64,000 bases of DNA from Xiphydria camelus (GCA_963678675.1 OY783197.1:8869647-8933646), one strand, 5' to 3'; positions 10,736 to 21,349 are shown, numbered from the stretch's first letter. The notes: generated by a model from the sequence alone, not told the origin. Program-made: numbers and translations.

Positions 10736-10739
10736 AGGC

Positions 10740-11700
10740 GTTTTACCAGCTCCAAGTTTGCCCGGGATAACTAGTCAGAGCTCTGAAGAATCAAAAGGTT
10801 TGTTCCTGCAGAGAATCCGTGACTAATCCCTGACAGTTGGTGATTTGTACGTAGTGCGCATGTGCGGACTTTGACTATAGTCAGGGATTTCTGTTGGAAC
10901 TGTCGCGTACGCAACTAGACTCGATTCGGAATCGATATAACCTTCGATAGTTCTAGGATTTGATGGCGGTAAAACCCAAATATCAAACGGTTCTGAATGC
11001 TGAGAAATAATGTACGGGCGAATTCCACGGGAAGAAATACGTATCGAATATTAGGGTACCGGCAACTGCGAGATTTATAAACTTCCTGCCGCCGCGAGTT
11101 CGGTTTGCGAGACTATCAACAACTAGGCATAAACACCTTCTTCCGTTTCGGGAACTGAGTTTTGGCGACTCGAGAAGTCGTAAACGATATCGCGTAGCTC
11201 TTTTGATTTGTAAACGAGTCCGCCGAATTCGCCATTCCATGAAGTCACGTATGTTCCATGTGTGAGTGCAGATTGAGAGGGAGAAAAACCGTTGCAACGA
11301 TCCGCGACTAGCGTTTTGATTGGCGCCCTCCTCCTGCCGAGGGGCTGGGCCTAAGTAATTAAAAAGAGTATTTCGACGCTCGAGCGGCAGATCAATTATT
11401 CTATCCACGTTGTGCAATTTGTAAAATATACGACGATCGTCAAACTACCAAGCACTTTCTAAGTTTCATTTCGCTTTCCCCGCATTTTTCGAGCAGAGCG
11501 CCTTAGCGCTCCATGGGCGCGGACCTGCCCTCTGCAATCTACGAGGACCGGCTTGGGCACGCAACAGAACACCGAACGCACTGTACTCTAGTGGTGACGA
11601 CAGTAATTAATTTTAGAAGAGAGCAAATCTAACTTTTTTAATTTTCGACTAAGGTTATTGTTATTTTGTTTTATACACTACTAGAGTAGTGTAACAAAAA
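10740..11700. other. Non-coding stretch, possible element remnants
   Basis: At 10800-10910 there are motifs shared with 13385-13575 (TCCTGCAGGAACAAAC and GACAGT/CTGACT units), suggesting fragments of one repeat family. The 144-codon frame at 10983-11417 on the - strand has no recognisable domain and I do not call it. Confidence 0.4.
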
Positions 11701-11704
11701 TATG

Positions 11705-12024
11705 TACCGTATGTCCGCGATCATTTGAACCATAGGAAAATTGCGAGTTTTGCATGAGCACCCCTTTGGGTCTCCTCGTCCAATAGAATCACCGGAGAAG
11801 CGTGAATGCGCATGCGTAGTCATCCGCGAGTGTGGCGTCGTCAGCAAGTTCAGATCGATTATTTCGATAACCGATCTGAACTTGCTGACGACGCCACACT
11901 CGCGGATGACTACGCATGCGCATTCACGCTTCTCCGGTGATTCTATTGGACGAGGAGACCCAAAGGGGTGCTCATGCAAAACTCGCAATTTTCCTATGGT
12001 TCAAATGATCGCGGACATACGGTA
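11705..12024. mobile_element. F1 palindromic element, full copy
   Basis: A 320-bp near-perfect palindrome with ends TACCGTATGTCCGCGATCA. The arms are about 150 bp and identical except for a few bases near the centre (CGATTATTTCGATAACCGAT). Because both strands read alike, the same peptide frame (MRVLHEHPFG...) appears on each. It is not a gene. It could form a very long hairpin RNA if transcribed. Confidence 0.9.
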
Positions 12025-12074
12025 TGAAAACTCAGGTACAAACAATAGAAAGGTAATACGGTTTGGCGAACAAG

Positions 12075-12640
12075 GGTTGCAAACGTACAGTCAGTTAAGT
12101 AAGAGCGTGTGTATGGCATTATTCATAAAGAAATTATTCAACAATGTTTTTTTCCACGTACATACGTTTGACATGTTCCAAGGCAATGCGCAATTATGTT
12201 AATAATGAGTCCAATCACCACCATCGACAATCACTTGGCATCCCCGAGGCATAGTATCCACCCATTTTTCGACGTATTCGCGGGGAAGTGCCTTCCAAAC
12301 GCGTCGAATTTCTCAGGATAGCTACTTCACAGTGAACACGTTTTCATAAACAAGCAGAAGCTTGGACGAAAACGTGTCTTCACTGTGAAGCACCTATCCC
12401 GAGAAATTCGACACATTTGGAAGGCACTTCCCCATAAATACGCTGAAAATTTGATGGATAGTATGCCTCGGAGATGCCAAGCAATAATCGATGGTGGTAA
12501 TTGAACTCATTATTAACCAAATTGTGCATTGCCTTCGACCATATCAAACGTATGTATATGTCGAAAGAAACATTGTTTAATAATGTCTTCATGAATAACG
12601 CCGCACACGCTCTTACTTAACAGACTATACTTACAATCTC
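12075..12640. mobile_element. Tc1-like element remnant folded as an inverted repeat
   Basis: Two copies of the 3' end of a Tc1/mariner-type transposase face each other around about 12340. Left, - strand: WKALPREYVEKWVDTMPRGC, then VIVDGGDWTHY and stop at 12199. Right, + strand: WKALPHKYAENLMDSMPRRC, then AIIDGGN and stop at 12504. Each is followed outward by similar UTR sequence (AAGACATTATTAAACAATG-like). The 5' halves of the gene, including the catalytic domain, are absent. Confidence 0.75.
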
Positions 12641-12799
12641 ACGTCCTTCACAGAACGCTAATTGCCGGACGGATCGTAGTAAGCCATCCCCACAGTGGCC
12701 AGCTTAATAAATACCGCTATACATGGAATATGTATTGTAAAGGGGAGAAATAACGGATTCCATAGATAACCGTGTAGATCTGATACCTGGCTTGCCATG

Positions 12800-13013
12800 T
12801 ACACCCGGGTTCACGGATTTTGAACATAGTGACTTTTCAAAATGTCATATTTCAATATACTAACCAACGAATAATTAATTATCATGCTTTCATTAGCCAG
12901 GGCAAAAGCCGCATTAGCTAATGAAAGTTTGACATTTAATTGCTAATTGGCTGTTACGTTTTAAAATTACATTTTCAAAAGTCATTATGTTCAGAATCCG
13001 TGAACCCGGGTGT
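12800..13013. mobile_element. F2 foldback element, diverged copy
   Basis: The ends are TACACCCGGGTTCACGG and its inverse. The inner TAATTATCATGCTTTCATTAG and GCTAATGAAAG blocks match the F2 family but with many changes. The next fragment (13009-13060, ACACCCGGGGCCACGG) starts within its right end. Confidence 0.7.
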
Positions 13014-13756
13014 ACACCCGGGGCCACGGATTCTTCTTCTGGTTACTTTTGCAAAATGTTTCTATTATAGATACTCTACATATTAATTACTCATTCAAAT
13101 TTCTAACATTAGCATCAACATCTATAGCAGAAATAATGGATTCGGTTTTTCAACAGTACAAATAACAATTAACAAATTAATAGAGGGGGGGGGCAGTTTT
13201 ACTTCGACCAGGGTGTACACAATATCCTACAACAAATTAGGACAGTTATTTTGAATTAATCTATTTCTCCAGCCTTATACCATACTTGTAAAACGCTTGC
13301 GTGCTGGTTATTCTCAGTATAGCGCTATGCCGCGTTTATACTGTGTTTGTAAAACCCGCCCTCATTCATACGAGCAGCTAGTACGCATGCGTCGGACTGA
13401 AAGTTTCCTGACAATCCGCAAACTTTTCTGACTGTCAGCAAACTCGTCTGACTCCTGCTGGAACAGCGGATTTGGAATCAGTGACTGTCACGTACTTCTT
13501 GTTGGAACGCGAGAATCTTAATGCGCATGCGCCTGACGTCCGCTGACAGTCTCTGACTCCTGCAGGAACAAACCTAAAATTAATAGATCTCTCTTCTTTT
13601 TTTTATAAATGAGTCTTTTCCTGCTAGGTAATTTCGTGCGACACATTTTATAGTTCTTTTTTAATAGGAGGATAGAAGCTCATAGAAACGTCGGGAAAAT
13701 TTTTAAACCATTCATTTTAAAAAAGTCACCAGCGACAGAATCCGTGAGCACGGGTG
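13009..13756. other. F2 half-copies enclosing older repeat fragments
   Basis: 13009-13060 looks like an F2 left end and 13700-13756 (AAAAAAGTCACCAGCGACAG, then CACGGGTGTA) an F2 right end. Between them are an F6 fragment (about 13290-13372, with GGTTATTCTCAGTATAGCGC) and a stretch with repeated CTGACT/CTGACAGT words (13385-13575). This may be one F2 element split by later insertions. Confidence 0.45.
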
Positions 13757-13937
13757 TACAAACTAGCCTAACCTCGCATTTGGTTCAGATTGGGTTTGAT
13801 ATTTTACGTCGATTAACATTTCATGTGCAAAAATGAAAAAAGAACAACCAGCGGTGAAGATACAAAATTGCCAAAATGATTAATTTTCGTTTCCATGCGA
13901 AGTCTTCTACTTGGGTGATAGTACATTACGAATATGT

Positions 13938-14092
13938 CAAGGTTGTGGTTTTGGCACGCTGAAGCGATCAGTGTGAACGGTCACCAATTCAAGCAGCAAG
14001 CAGCAAGCGCTCGCTGCTCGACGCTTGCTGCTTGCTGCTTGGATTGGTGACCGTTCACACTGATCGCTTCAGCGTGCCAAAACTACAACCTT
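13938..14092. repeat. 155-bp near-perfect hairpin
   Basis: The arms (CAAGGTTGTGGTTTTGGCAC and its inverse) pair over about 70 bp around a loop made of AAGCAGCAAGCAGCAAGC repeats. Only one A/G difference is evident in the outer part. It is probably a short foldback element. Confidence 0.8.
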
Positions 14093-14143
14093 GAAATTTT
14101 CGTGCTATGAACCATATCGTCCTATGTCAACAACCCAGGAAAT

Positions 14144-14725
14144 GGGGCCTATTTCACGGATCCGACATGTCGGATTGTCGTATACGACAAGTCACTTCGA
14201 TTGGTTGTGCAAAAATTGGGTGGGGGGTCCGTCGCAGGTACTTTGTCGGATGCATGAAATATGGTCGATTGACGACACTTCTGTTTGTCGCTGCGACAGT
14301 CTGGAAATGGTGGTGTCGCCAAGTGGTGAAGTTTGGCAGTCCGGCTCCTCATTATAATACGTAAAATGAATTCACAAATACGTGTGACAAAAAAATCAAA
14401 AAACGCACGCATTGAACAATACGAGCTAAGACAAGATAAGTCGAAGGGAGCTTCTCGGCTTCGCTGTTGAGGATATGTCAATATTTCTCAGATAGCCATC
14501 GGTGGCGTTGAACGTAACATACTGTCGCGCCATCACCCGGCCATGCACGACTCTATATTTTGTCGTACGAAACCGTCGCTTGAAGTTCGACACTGCTCAA
14601 CTTTCGTACGACGAAAAATACCGTCGGTCCGACAGATTTCCCCCACCACCACTTTCTGTCACAGCCAATCGGAGTAACTTGTCGTATACGACAATGCGAC
14701 ATGTCGGATCCGTGAAATAGGCCCC
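14144..14725. mobile_element. Non-autonomous derivative of the second Harbinger type
   Basis: The terminal inverted repeats are GGGGCCTATTTCACGGATCC (29 bp nearly identical). Read inverted, its right 170 bp match the left end of the Harbinger at about 59310-59440 (CTCCGATTGGCTGTGA, GAAAGTTGAGCAGTG). Its left part matches the inverted window end near 63960-64000 (TTTGTCGGA..ATGAAATA). It retains the first codons of the nuclease gene (14366-14434). It is 582 bp, so almost all of both genes has been lost. Confidence 0.8.
14366..14434 (+). pseudogene. First codons of Harbinger nuclease inside the MITE
   Basis: The frame from ATG reads MNSQIRVTKKSKNARIEQYE. The intact nuclease at 61890-63548 starts MNAQIHIRKKSKNACIQQYD. 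The similarity stops after about 23 codons, where the deletion joint lies. Confidence 0.8.
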
Positions 14726-14726
14726 T

Positions 14727-15236
14727 AAAGTGGCCCGGAGACGGTCAATAATATTGTCAATAATATTGTCAATGGTACTCATTGATGCATCCAATTGATC
14801 GTGTAGGAAGCAATTGATGCCATTGTCAATCGATGGACGGAGATTGATAGGAAATTTGATTGAAGCACATTGACGGGGACCATTGACGCATCCCAATTGA
14901 TCGTGTAATCGAGAAATTGACAATCGTTCGGGCAGTTGCACCAGACGGCCAAGCGATGACGGATACGCCATCTAATAAAACTTAACTAATAAACGACTCG
15001 ACTCGCGAGAAATTCACTTCCACTAATAAAACCTAACCAATAAAAGACTCTACTCGCGAGAAATTCACTGCCACTGATGAAATATTGACGTATTCATTGG
15101 ATCTCCATCAATCGCAATTGCAATTGAAATCATCAATCTTATTGACAATATTATTGACGGTCTATGTGCTACTCTATCAATCGCAATTGATCAATTTAAT
15201 TGACAATATTATTGACCGTCTCCGGGCTACTTAAGT
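14727..15236 (-). mobile_element. F3 foldback element, complete copy
   Basis: Both ends are well kept: AGTGGCCCGGAGACGGTCAA at left and the inverse (GACCGTCTCCGGGCTACTT) at right, each followed inward by two GTCAATAATATT units. It starts one base after the Harbinger derivative and ends where an F1 fragment begins, so three elements are packed with no spacer. Confidence 0.85.
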
Positions 15237-15414
15237 ACCATATGTCCGCGATCAAAGAGCCCATGGCAAAATTGCTAGTTTTGCATGAGCACCCCTGTGG
15301 GTCTCCTCGTCCAATAGAATCACCGGAGAAGCGCGAATATGCATGCGTAGTCATCCGCGGGTGCTGGCGTCATCATGCCACGGATGACTACGCATGCGCA
15401 TTCGCGCTTCGCGC
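15236..15414. mobile_element. F1 element, partial copy
   Basis: It starts TACCATATGTCCGCGATCA and includes the left arm and the start of the right arm (GGATGACTACGCATGCGCATTC), then stops at GCGCTTC. About half the right arm is missing. Confidence 0.75.
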
Positions 15415-15433
15415 AGAACTGACGAGATGGATA

Positions 15434-15650
15434 TACACCCGTGCTCACGAAATCTGTCGCTGGTGACTTTTTTTAAACCTTATTTTTAAACGTACTAACC
15501 AGTGAACAATTAATTCTCATGCCCTCATTAGCTACGGTGACGTCTACTCTCGTTAATGAAAGCACGAGGATTGATTAATCATTGGTTAGTACGTTTAAAA
15601 ATAACATTTAAAAAAAGTCACCAGCGACAGATTCCGTGAGCACGGGTGTA
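15434..15650 (-). mobile_element. F2 foldback element, left flank of nested set
   Basis: The ends are TACACCCGTGCTCACG and its inverse. The inner arms contain GACTTTTTTTAAA and ACGTACTAACCA. The last bases GGGTGTA overlap the first TA of the F1 copy that follows. It is the mirror image of 15957-16173. Confidence 0.85.
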
Positions 15651-15958
15651 CCGTATGTCCGCGATCATTTGAACCATAGGAAAATTGCGAGTTTTGCATG
15701 AGCACCCCTTTGGGTTTCCTCGTCTAATAGAATCACCGGAGAAGCGTGAATGCGCATGCGTAGTCATCCGCGAGTGATCGATAACCGATCGAGTTATTTC
15801 GATAACCGATTTGAACTTGCTGACACGCCATACTCGCGGATGACTACGCATGCGCATTCACGCTTCTCCGGTGATTCTATTGGACGAGGAGACCCAAAGA
15901 GGTGCTCATGCAAAACTCGCAATTTTCCTATGGTTCAAATGATCGCGGACATACGGTA
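15649..15958. mobile_element. F1 palindromic element between two F2 copies
   Basis: A full palindrome of about 310 bp. Its terminal TACCGTATG/CATACGGTA shares the TAC with both neighbouring F2 elements. The centre (GATCGATAACCGATCGAG) differs from the copies at 11705 and 59450. Confidence 0.85.
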
Positions 15959-16173
15959 CACCCGGGCTCACGGAATCTGTCGCTGGTGACTTTTTTTAAA
16001 TGTTATTTTTAAACGTACTAACCAATGATTAATCAATCCTCGTGCTTTCATTAACGAGAGTAGACGTCACCGTAGCTAATGAGGGCATGAGAATTAATTG
16101 TTCACTGGTTAGTACGTTTAAAAATAAGGTTTAAAAAAAGTCACCAGCGACAGATTTCGTGAGCACGGGTGTA
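15957..16173 (+). mobile_element. F2 foldback element, right flank of nested set
   Basis: TACACCCGGGCTCACGGAAT at left, GAGCACGGGTGTA at right. Inverted, it is nearly identical to 15434-15650 and to the copies at 18296-18512 and 58652-58868. Confidence 0.85.
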
Positions 16174-16295
16174 CCTATTTGTTTCATTTCATTTCTTAAA
16201 ATTCCTACGTGTAAACAAGGGCGCCATGCCTCAAGCCGTCCGCTCACGTTAGTTTTCTTGAAAATCTTGAGCGGTGCACGTATAGGTCTGTCACT

Positions 16296-16386
16296 ATGTC
16301 CAAGGATCAGGATTTTGTTGTCGAATTCATTGACATTTATAAAAGTTCACCGTGTTTGTGGAATAAACAGACGCACACTATCAAAA
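16296..16386 (+). pseudogene. MADF-domain gene fragment (N-terminus)
   Basis: From ATG the frame reads MSKDQDFVVEFIDIYKSSPC followed by LWNKQTHTIKS. This matches the start of MADF DNA-binding domains (a FI-IY-S-P-LWN pattern). It is cut after about 30 codons by an F1 fragment. It may be from a Harbinger accessory gene or a host MADF gene. A likely 5' leader lies at 16175-16295. Confidence 0.55.
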
Positions 16387-16628
16387 GCATCCATAACAAA
16401 ATTACGAGTTTTGCATGAGCACCTCTGTGGGTCTCCTCGTCCAATAGAATCACCGGAGAAGCGCGAATACGCATGCGTAGTCATCCGTAGCATGATGACG
16501 CCAACACCCGCGGATGACTACGCATGCATATTCGCGCTTCTCCAGTGATTCTATTGGACGAGGAGACCCACAGGGGTGCTCATGCAAAACTCGCAATTTT
16601 GCTATAGGTGCTTTGATCGCAGACAGGT
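16386..16628. mobile_element. F1 element, diverged copy
   Basis: Both arms are present (GAGTTTTGCATGAGCACC, CGCATGCGTAGTCATCCG and inverses), but the left terminus is missing and the right terminus is changed to GATCGCAGACAGG. It has a short centre. Confidence 0.7.
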
Positions 16629-16629
16629 T

Positions 16630-16760
16630 ATAGAGAACTGAAGCGACTAGGAATAGTGAGAACTGAACGGAACCTTTTTAGACGGTCATTCCGAACTGAA
16701 ATGAAACGGGAACGGAAAATGAAACTGAACTGAGAACGGAAATGACCGTCTAAAAGGCCC
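16630..16760. repeat. Inverted repeat rich in GAACTGAAA/GGAACGG words
   Basis: TTTTTAGACGGTCATTCCG pairs with GGAAATGACCGTCTAAAAG. The centre is made of purine words such as GGGAACGGAAAATGAAACTG. Similar GAACGG-rich tracts occur at 19545-19655 and 23630-23690. Confidence 0.55.
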
Positions 16761-16761
16761 T

Positions 16762-17093
16762 TTAGATATCTTTGACCACGCGTTGTCGCCAGTCGTACTA
16801 ATCCGCTACGTGGCGCCCTATCGCTGGCCCTGTGTTGGCTGCTGCTGGCTGTTGGCTGCGCTGGCTCATATAAAATTTGTTCGAGCATTTACTGGACTAT
16901 TTCTATTACTTCATAAAATTCCTTATCCCTACATATTTATTACAAAATGGAATAATGCTTCATTGCACTCAAGCCCCTTCATTCACACCTCATTCGCCCG
17001 CTTTCAGCCGGGCCTGCCGGACCAGCGACACTGCGCCACCACGCGGTTGGCGACAACGGTTTGGCCATGCGAAACGCAGAGTTGCAGGGGGCT
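16762..17093 (+). repeat. Dispersed 340-bp repeat R340, copy 1
   Basis: It is over 90% identical by eye to 58883-59222 (for example GTGGCGCCCTATCGCTGGCC and GGACTATTTCTATTACTTCA). It contains a TATAAAA-type box (CTCATATAAAATT at 16865) and ends in GAGTTGCAGGGGGCT. No terminal inverted repeats were seen, so the class is unknown. The overlapping frames at 16783-17248 have no recognised domain. Confidence 0.75.
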
Positions 17094-17337
17094 GGTTTGG
17101 AGTCTGCGCAGTGCGTGCTCCTTGTTTCTGTTTGTGTCTAACCTCAACTTTATGCATTTTCTTCACTGATCTATGCTGTGCATCGGTTGATGGTTTTATG
17201 ATAGTAACAGTAGGTTATGTGAAAAATTTCACGTGTAAAATTGCATGATTATGGTAAACGGGGTAAACCATCCAGTTATTGGACACTGCACTTATTGGAC
17301 AGTCTGATTCTCGCATCTCGAAATCGAAGTCGAACTG

Positions 17338-17465
17338 CACTCGCGGATGACTACGCATGCGCATTCACGCTTCTCCGGTGATTCTATTGGACGAGGAGAC
17401 CCACAGAGGTGCTCATGCAAAACTCGCAATTTTGCTATGGGCTCTTTGATCGCGGACATATGGTA
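17338..17465 (-). mobile_element. F1 element, half copy
   Basis: Only one arm is present, from CTCGCGGATGACTACGCATG to the terminus GATCGCGGACATATGGTA. Confidence 0.75.
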
Positions 17466-17687
17466 TAGCAGTGGATTAATAGGGAGTTTTTGAGCTTCTT
17501 AATTTTAGAACGTTAAACGTAAAACGTTATGTTGAGCATGCGCAGTGGCTTCATAATAACCGATTACGCTATTAAACGATAACGTGATACCTTATTAGAC
17601 GGAGAATAGGGTACGCTTAATAAGCGATAACGGAAATGCACTGTCGCTAGAGTGCGCTTAGGAGTAGAGAAAAGAACCAATGGCGTT

Positions 17688-18156
17688 AAGGCCATCACAC
17701 GTGAAAAAACGTAAGCAGTAACAGTAAGGCAGTAAGTTTCCAACACATATTGTTAGATGGAGCAATCTAAGTGAAAGTGCAGCAACAGTAAGCAGTAACA
17801 GCAAGCAGTAGGGTTTCCGTCACGTTGGAATTTTACGGCTTACGTCTTACTCTCAACCAATAGAAGAGCAGCTGATACGCGATTGGTATATACACGGAAT
17901 GCAAAGTTACAACTTGCAATAATTATCGATTCTGATAACCGCACTAATACTATTTTCTATATTGTATTTCATTTAAATAATATACTCACGCATCTCAAGT
18001 GCAAGCGTAGTACATTACACTATACATTTAGGTTATGATTTCAGATACGACTTTCGAACAGCGCATGCGTATACCACGCTACTAAGAATGAGCACTCGGC
18101 TATACGGCTTACTGCCTTACTGTTACTGCTTACGTTTTTTCACGTGTGATGGCCTT
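17688..18156. mobile_element. F4 element, long copy
   Basis: The terminal repeats are AAGGCCATCACACGTGAAAA, continuing as AACGTAAGCAGTAACAGTAA, with the inverse at the right end (40 bp or more, nearly perfect). The interior of about 390 bp has no coding sign. A short version sits at 21938-22085. Confidence 0.8.
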
Positions 18157-18295
18157 TAGAAGAAAGACCGAGTCTGGAGGAAAGCGGCACGTGCCCGACC
18201 GATGACAGCGTTGTGTAAGCGTTGTAGGTACCTACCTACACCTGAGGACACGAAATCTGTCGTTGGTGACTTTTTTTAAATGTTATTTTTAAATG

Positions 18296-18512
18296 TACAC
18301 CCGTGCTCACGGAATCTGTCGCTGGTGACTTTTTTTAAACCTTATTTTTAAACGTACTAACCAGTGAACAATTAATTCTCATGCCCTCATTAGCTACGGT
18401 GACGTCTACTCTCGTTAATGAAAGCACGAGGATTGATTAATCATTGGTTAGTACGTTTAAAAATAACATTTTAAAAAAGTCACCAGCGACAGATTCCGTG
18501 AGCCCGGGTGTA
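18296..18512 (-). mobile_element. F2 foldback element, full copy
   Basis: TACACCCGTGCTCACGGAAT to GAGCCCGGGTGTA. It is preceded by a truncated F2 end (18232-18295) and followed by a truncated F2 (18510-18668) that starts inside the element and ends CCCCGGGTGTA. Three copies, two of them truncated, thus lie side by side. Confidence 0.85.
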
Positions 18513-18668
18513 CTAACAAATGAACAATTAATTCTCATGCGCTCATTAGCTACGGTGGCGTCTACTCTTGTTAATGAAAGCATGAGGATTATTAATCATT
18601 GGTTAGTACGTTTAAAAATAACATTTTTAAAAAGTCATCAGCGACAGATTTCGTGGTCCCCGGGTGTA
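18510..18668 (-). mobile_element. F2 element, truncated copy
   Basis: It begins at the internal ACTAACAAATGAACAATTAA block and runs to the right end GGTCCCCGGGTGTA. The left outer arm is lost. Confidence 0.7.
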
Positions 18669-18939
18669 AGTGAAATAAAGCGGCCACGCGTCTCCGAGGG
18701 TCGCCGCTGCCGGGCGTGCCTATACGAACGCATAGTGTAGTCCGCTACACTTACGTTATACGTAACGCCTTCTTGAGGATCAAAAACTAATTTCAACAAG
18801 GTGGTGTTAACGTTAAGGGAATAAATCCGCGCATGCTCACAATAACCGATAACCGAAAACCAGGACGTGCAGTTTAGCAGTCCAAAAACTCTCTAATATC
18901 TATTTTAACTGCATTAATCCATTTACACGTTTGTGATTC

Positions 18940-19110
18940 TTCCATGGCAAGTGAACACTACAGCGCGATTTATAAACTCTTCCGCTGCCGCTCCCGTTCG
19001 CCGTTTCCGTTCCCGTTACCGCTGCCGTCTGAAAGGGTCATTTATAAACTTTTCCGCTGCCGCTCCCGTTCCCGTTGCCGCTGCCATGATTCGTACGCTC
19101 TGAGGTTATA
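18940..19110. repeat. Hexamer-rich GC tract (CCGTTCCCGTT type)
   Basis: Two runs of CCGCTGCCGCTCCCGTTC-like words each preceded by ATTTATAAAC. The inverse of the same pattern occurs at 19545-19655 and 23630-23690, so these are arms of inverted or dispersed repeats. Confidence 0.55.
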
Positions 19111-19249
19111 TTGATTTCTGACATTTGTGAGGTTAGCGTTTTATGAACATATGCCAGTGATCACGTACCGTTTGTGTGTATGTGATGCGATTAGAAAGCT
19201 GCCGTGAAGAAGCTCCTGAATCAAAAAATGGCATCGAAACCGATCTGAA

Positions 19250-19386
19250 CGACGCCAACACCCGCGGATGACTACGCATGCGCATTCACGCTTGTTCGGT
19301 GATTCTATTGGACGAGGAGACCCGCGGGTGTGCTCATGCAAAACTCGCAATTTTACTATGGTGCATTTGATCGCGGATATACGGTA
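19250..19386 (-). mobile_element. F1 element, half copy
   Basis: One arm only, ending GATCGCGGATATACGGTA. The left border falls in sequence resembling the F1 centre (ACCGATCTGAACGACGCC). Confidence 0.75.
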
Positions 19387-19761
19387 CTGTCGTTTGTTTG
19401 CTGTAGATAAGTTTATTTAGCTACAGAATATTATAAATGTAATGTAAATGTAATAAGAAAGCATTTTAACCCTCCGTTAGTCGGGTGGGTTGAACCTGAC
19501 GCAGGGGTGAAGGGTCACGTGACGCAGTTGTGATTGCTGCAGTTGGGGAACGCGAACGGGAACGGCGAGAAGTTGAAACTTGGCCAAGTCTGAACGGGAG
19601 CGGCGAACGGCAATGGCGAACGGGAGCGGTAGCGGAAATTTATAAATGCGACTTAGGGCGGGTTGTAACGACTTGGTTTAAACTCGGTTCTACTTTGAAC
19701 CACGCTTGAACTGAGTTTACATCAAAATGTGTATGTTGTAGGTATTGGGTGAACACACCGG

Positions 19762-20085
19762 TTGTCGGACACCTAAGCAGACGATATTTCCAGTTCTCGG
19801 ACGTATCCCTTTCTTCCTCTGTTCAAGGCTAGGGGTTTTCGGACACTTAAGCAGACGATATTTCCAGTTGTCGGAGATATTTCTTTCTTCCTCTGTTCAA
19901 GGATACTTTCATATATCTGTTTCATTAAATGTCCGACAACAGGTAAGTTGTCCGACTAACCGGTGCGTTATCTAGGTATTTCATTCTCTATCCGACAACA
20001 GGTAAGTTGTCCGACTAACCGGTGCGTTATCTAGGTATTTCATTCTCTATCCGACAACAGGTAGTGTCCGGCTAACCGGTGCTTT
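19762..20085. repeat. Two adjoining tandem repeats (about 74 bp x2 and 59 bp x2.6)
   Basis: GGACACCTAAGCAGACGATA recurs about 74 bp later. From 19933 the unit CCGACAACAGGTAAGTTGTC recurs at 19992 and 20051 (period 59). Both units share GTCGGA/TCCGAC words, and the second is roughly the inverse of the first, so the whole may be a foldback with tandem arms. Confidence 0.75.
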
Positions 20086-20186
20086 CCCTCATAGAAGTTC
20101 ACCTCTCATCATTGGTTTAACTAGGGTTCATACTGAACCAGACAATTTGTAGGGTTAAACCGTGTTCAACTTTACTCGTTAGTAAA

Positions 20187-20361
20187 TTATAACCTCAAAA
20201 TACCCAGTTTCTGTTTAAAGTCAATTAAGAAATTCCTCACAACAAATATATGAGCCTCTAAACTTTCTCCAATTCGGCTATGAAAGACGAGATGGACAGC
20301 TCCACCCGGTGCAAATGACAAAACCGCCTTTGCCAAATTCTCTAACCAGGCCTTGCAAATC

Positions 20362-20375
<14 letters not shown>
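20187..20375 (-). other. Unidentified 62-codon open frame
   Basis: The frame reads ICKAWLENLAKAVLSFAPGG followed by a hydrophobic, well-mixed sequence ending IDFKQKLGILRL. Its composition looks protein-like rather than repeat-like, but I do not recognise a family. It ends at the inverted repeat that encloses the GA microsatellite. It may be an exon scrap of a captured gene. Confidence 0.2.
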
Positions 20376-21038
<663 letters not shown>

Positions 21039-21349
21039 GTGACGCTGATTGCAGAACAATGTCCTGTAATTGCAAAAACAGCAACATTAATTGTATGCAC
21101 AACCTTTCAGTAGTTCTAGTGTTAATGAATATGTAAACCACTTATCTCTTTTTTCATTAATAATTAGATTTGTATTGTATTATAATGATGCCTTTTTTTA
21201 TTTCATAGCTTACATAAACAACCTTTTAATAGTTCAGAACAACGTTTTTTCACAGCTACAGCGACGGAATCGAAAACTCCTATTATAGGGCCGATAAAAA
21301 AAAATTGACCATTAATTCCGTCCAGCAACATCCACGATATCATTCCTTA

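Noticed and set aside
11671..12202. Frames MRVLHEHPFG... on both strands
   Set aside because: The same peptide appears on each strand because the F1 element is a palindrome; it recurs, broken, in other copies (15200, 16159, 59449, 59486), as expected of repeat sequence and not of a gene.
14597..14971. 124-codon frame on the - strand (also 964-1209 and 21347-21562)
   Set aside because: It lies in F3 elements, starts or ends in unrelated flanks in each copy, and shows no domain.
19762..20085. Possible CRISPR-like array
   Set aside because: Direct tandem repeats without unique spacers of constant length, in a eukaryotic context.
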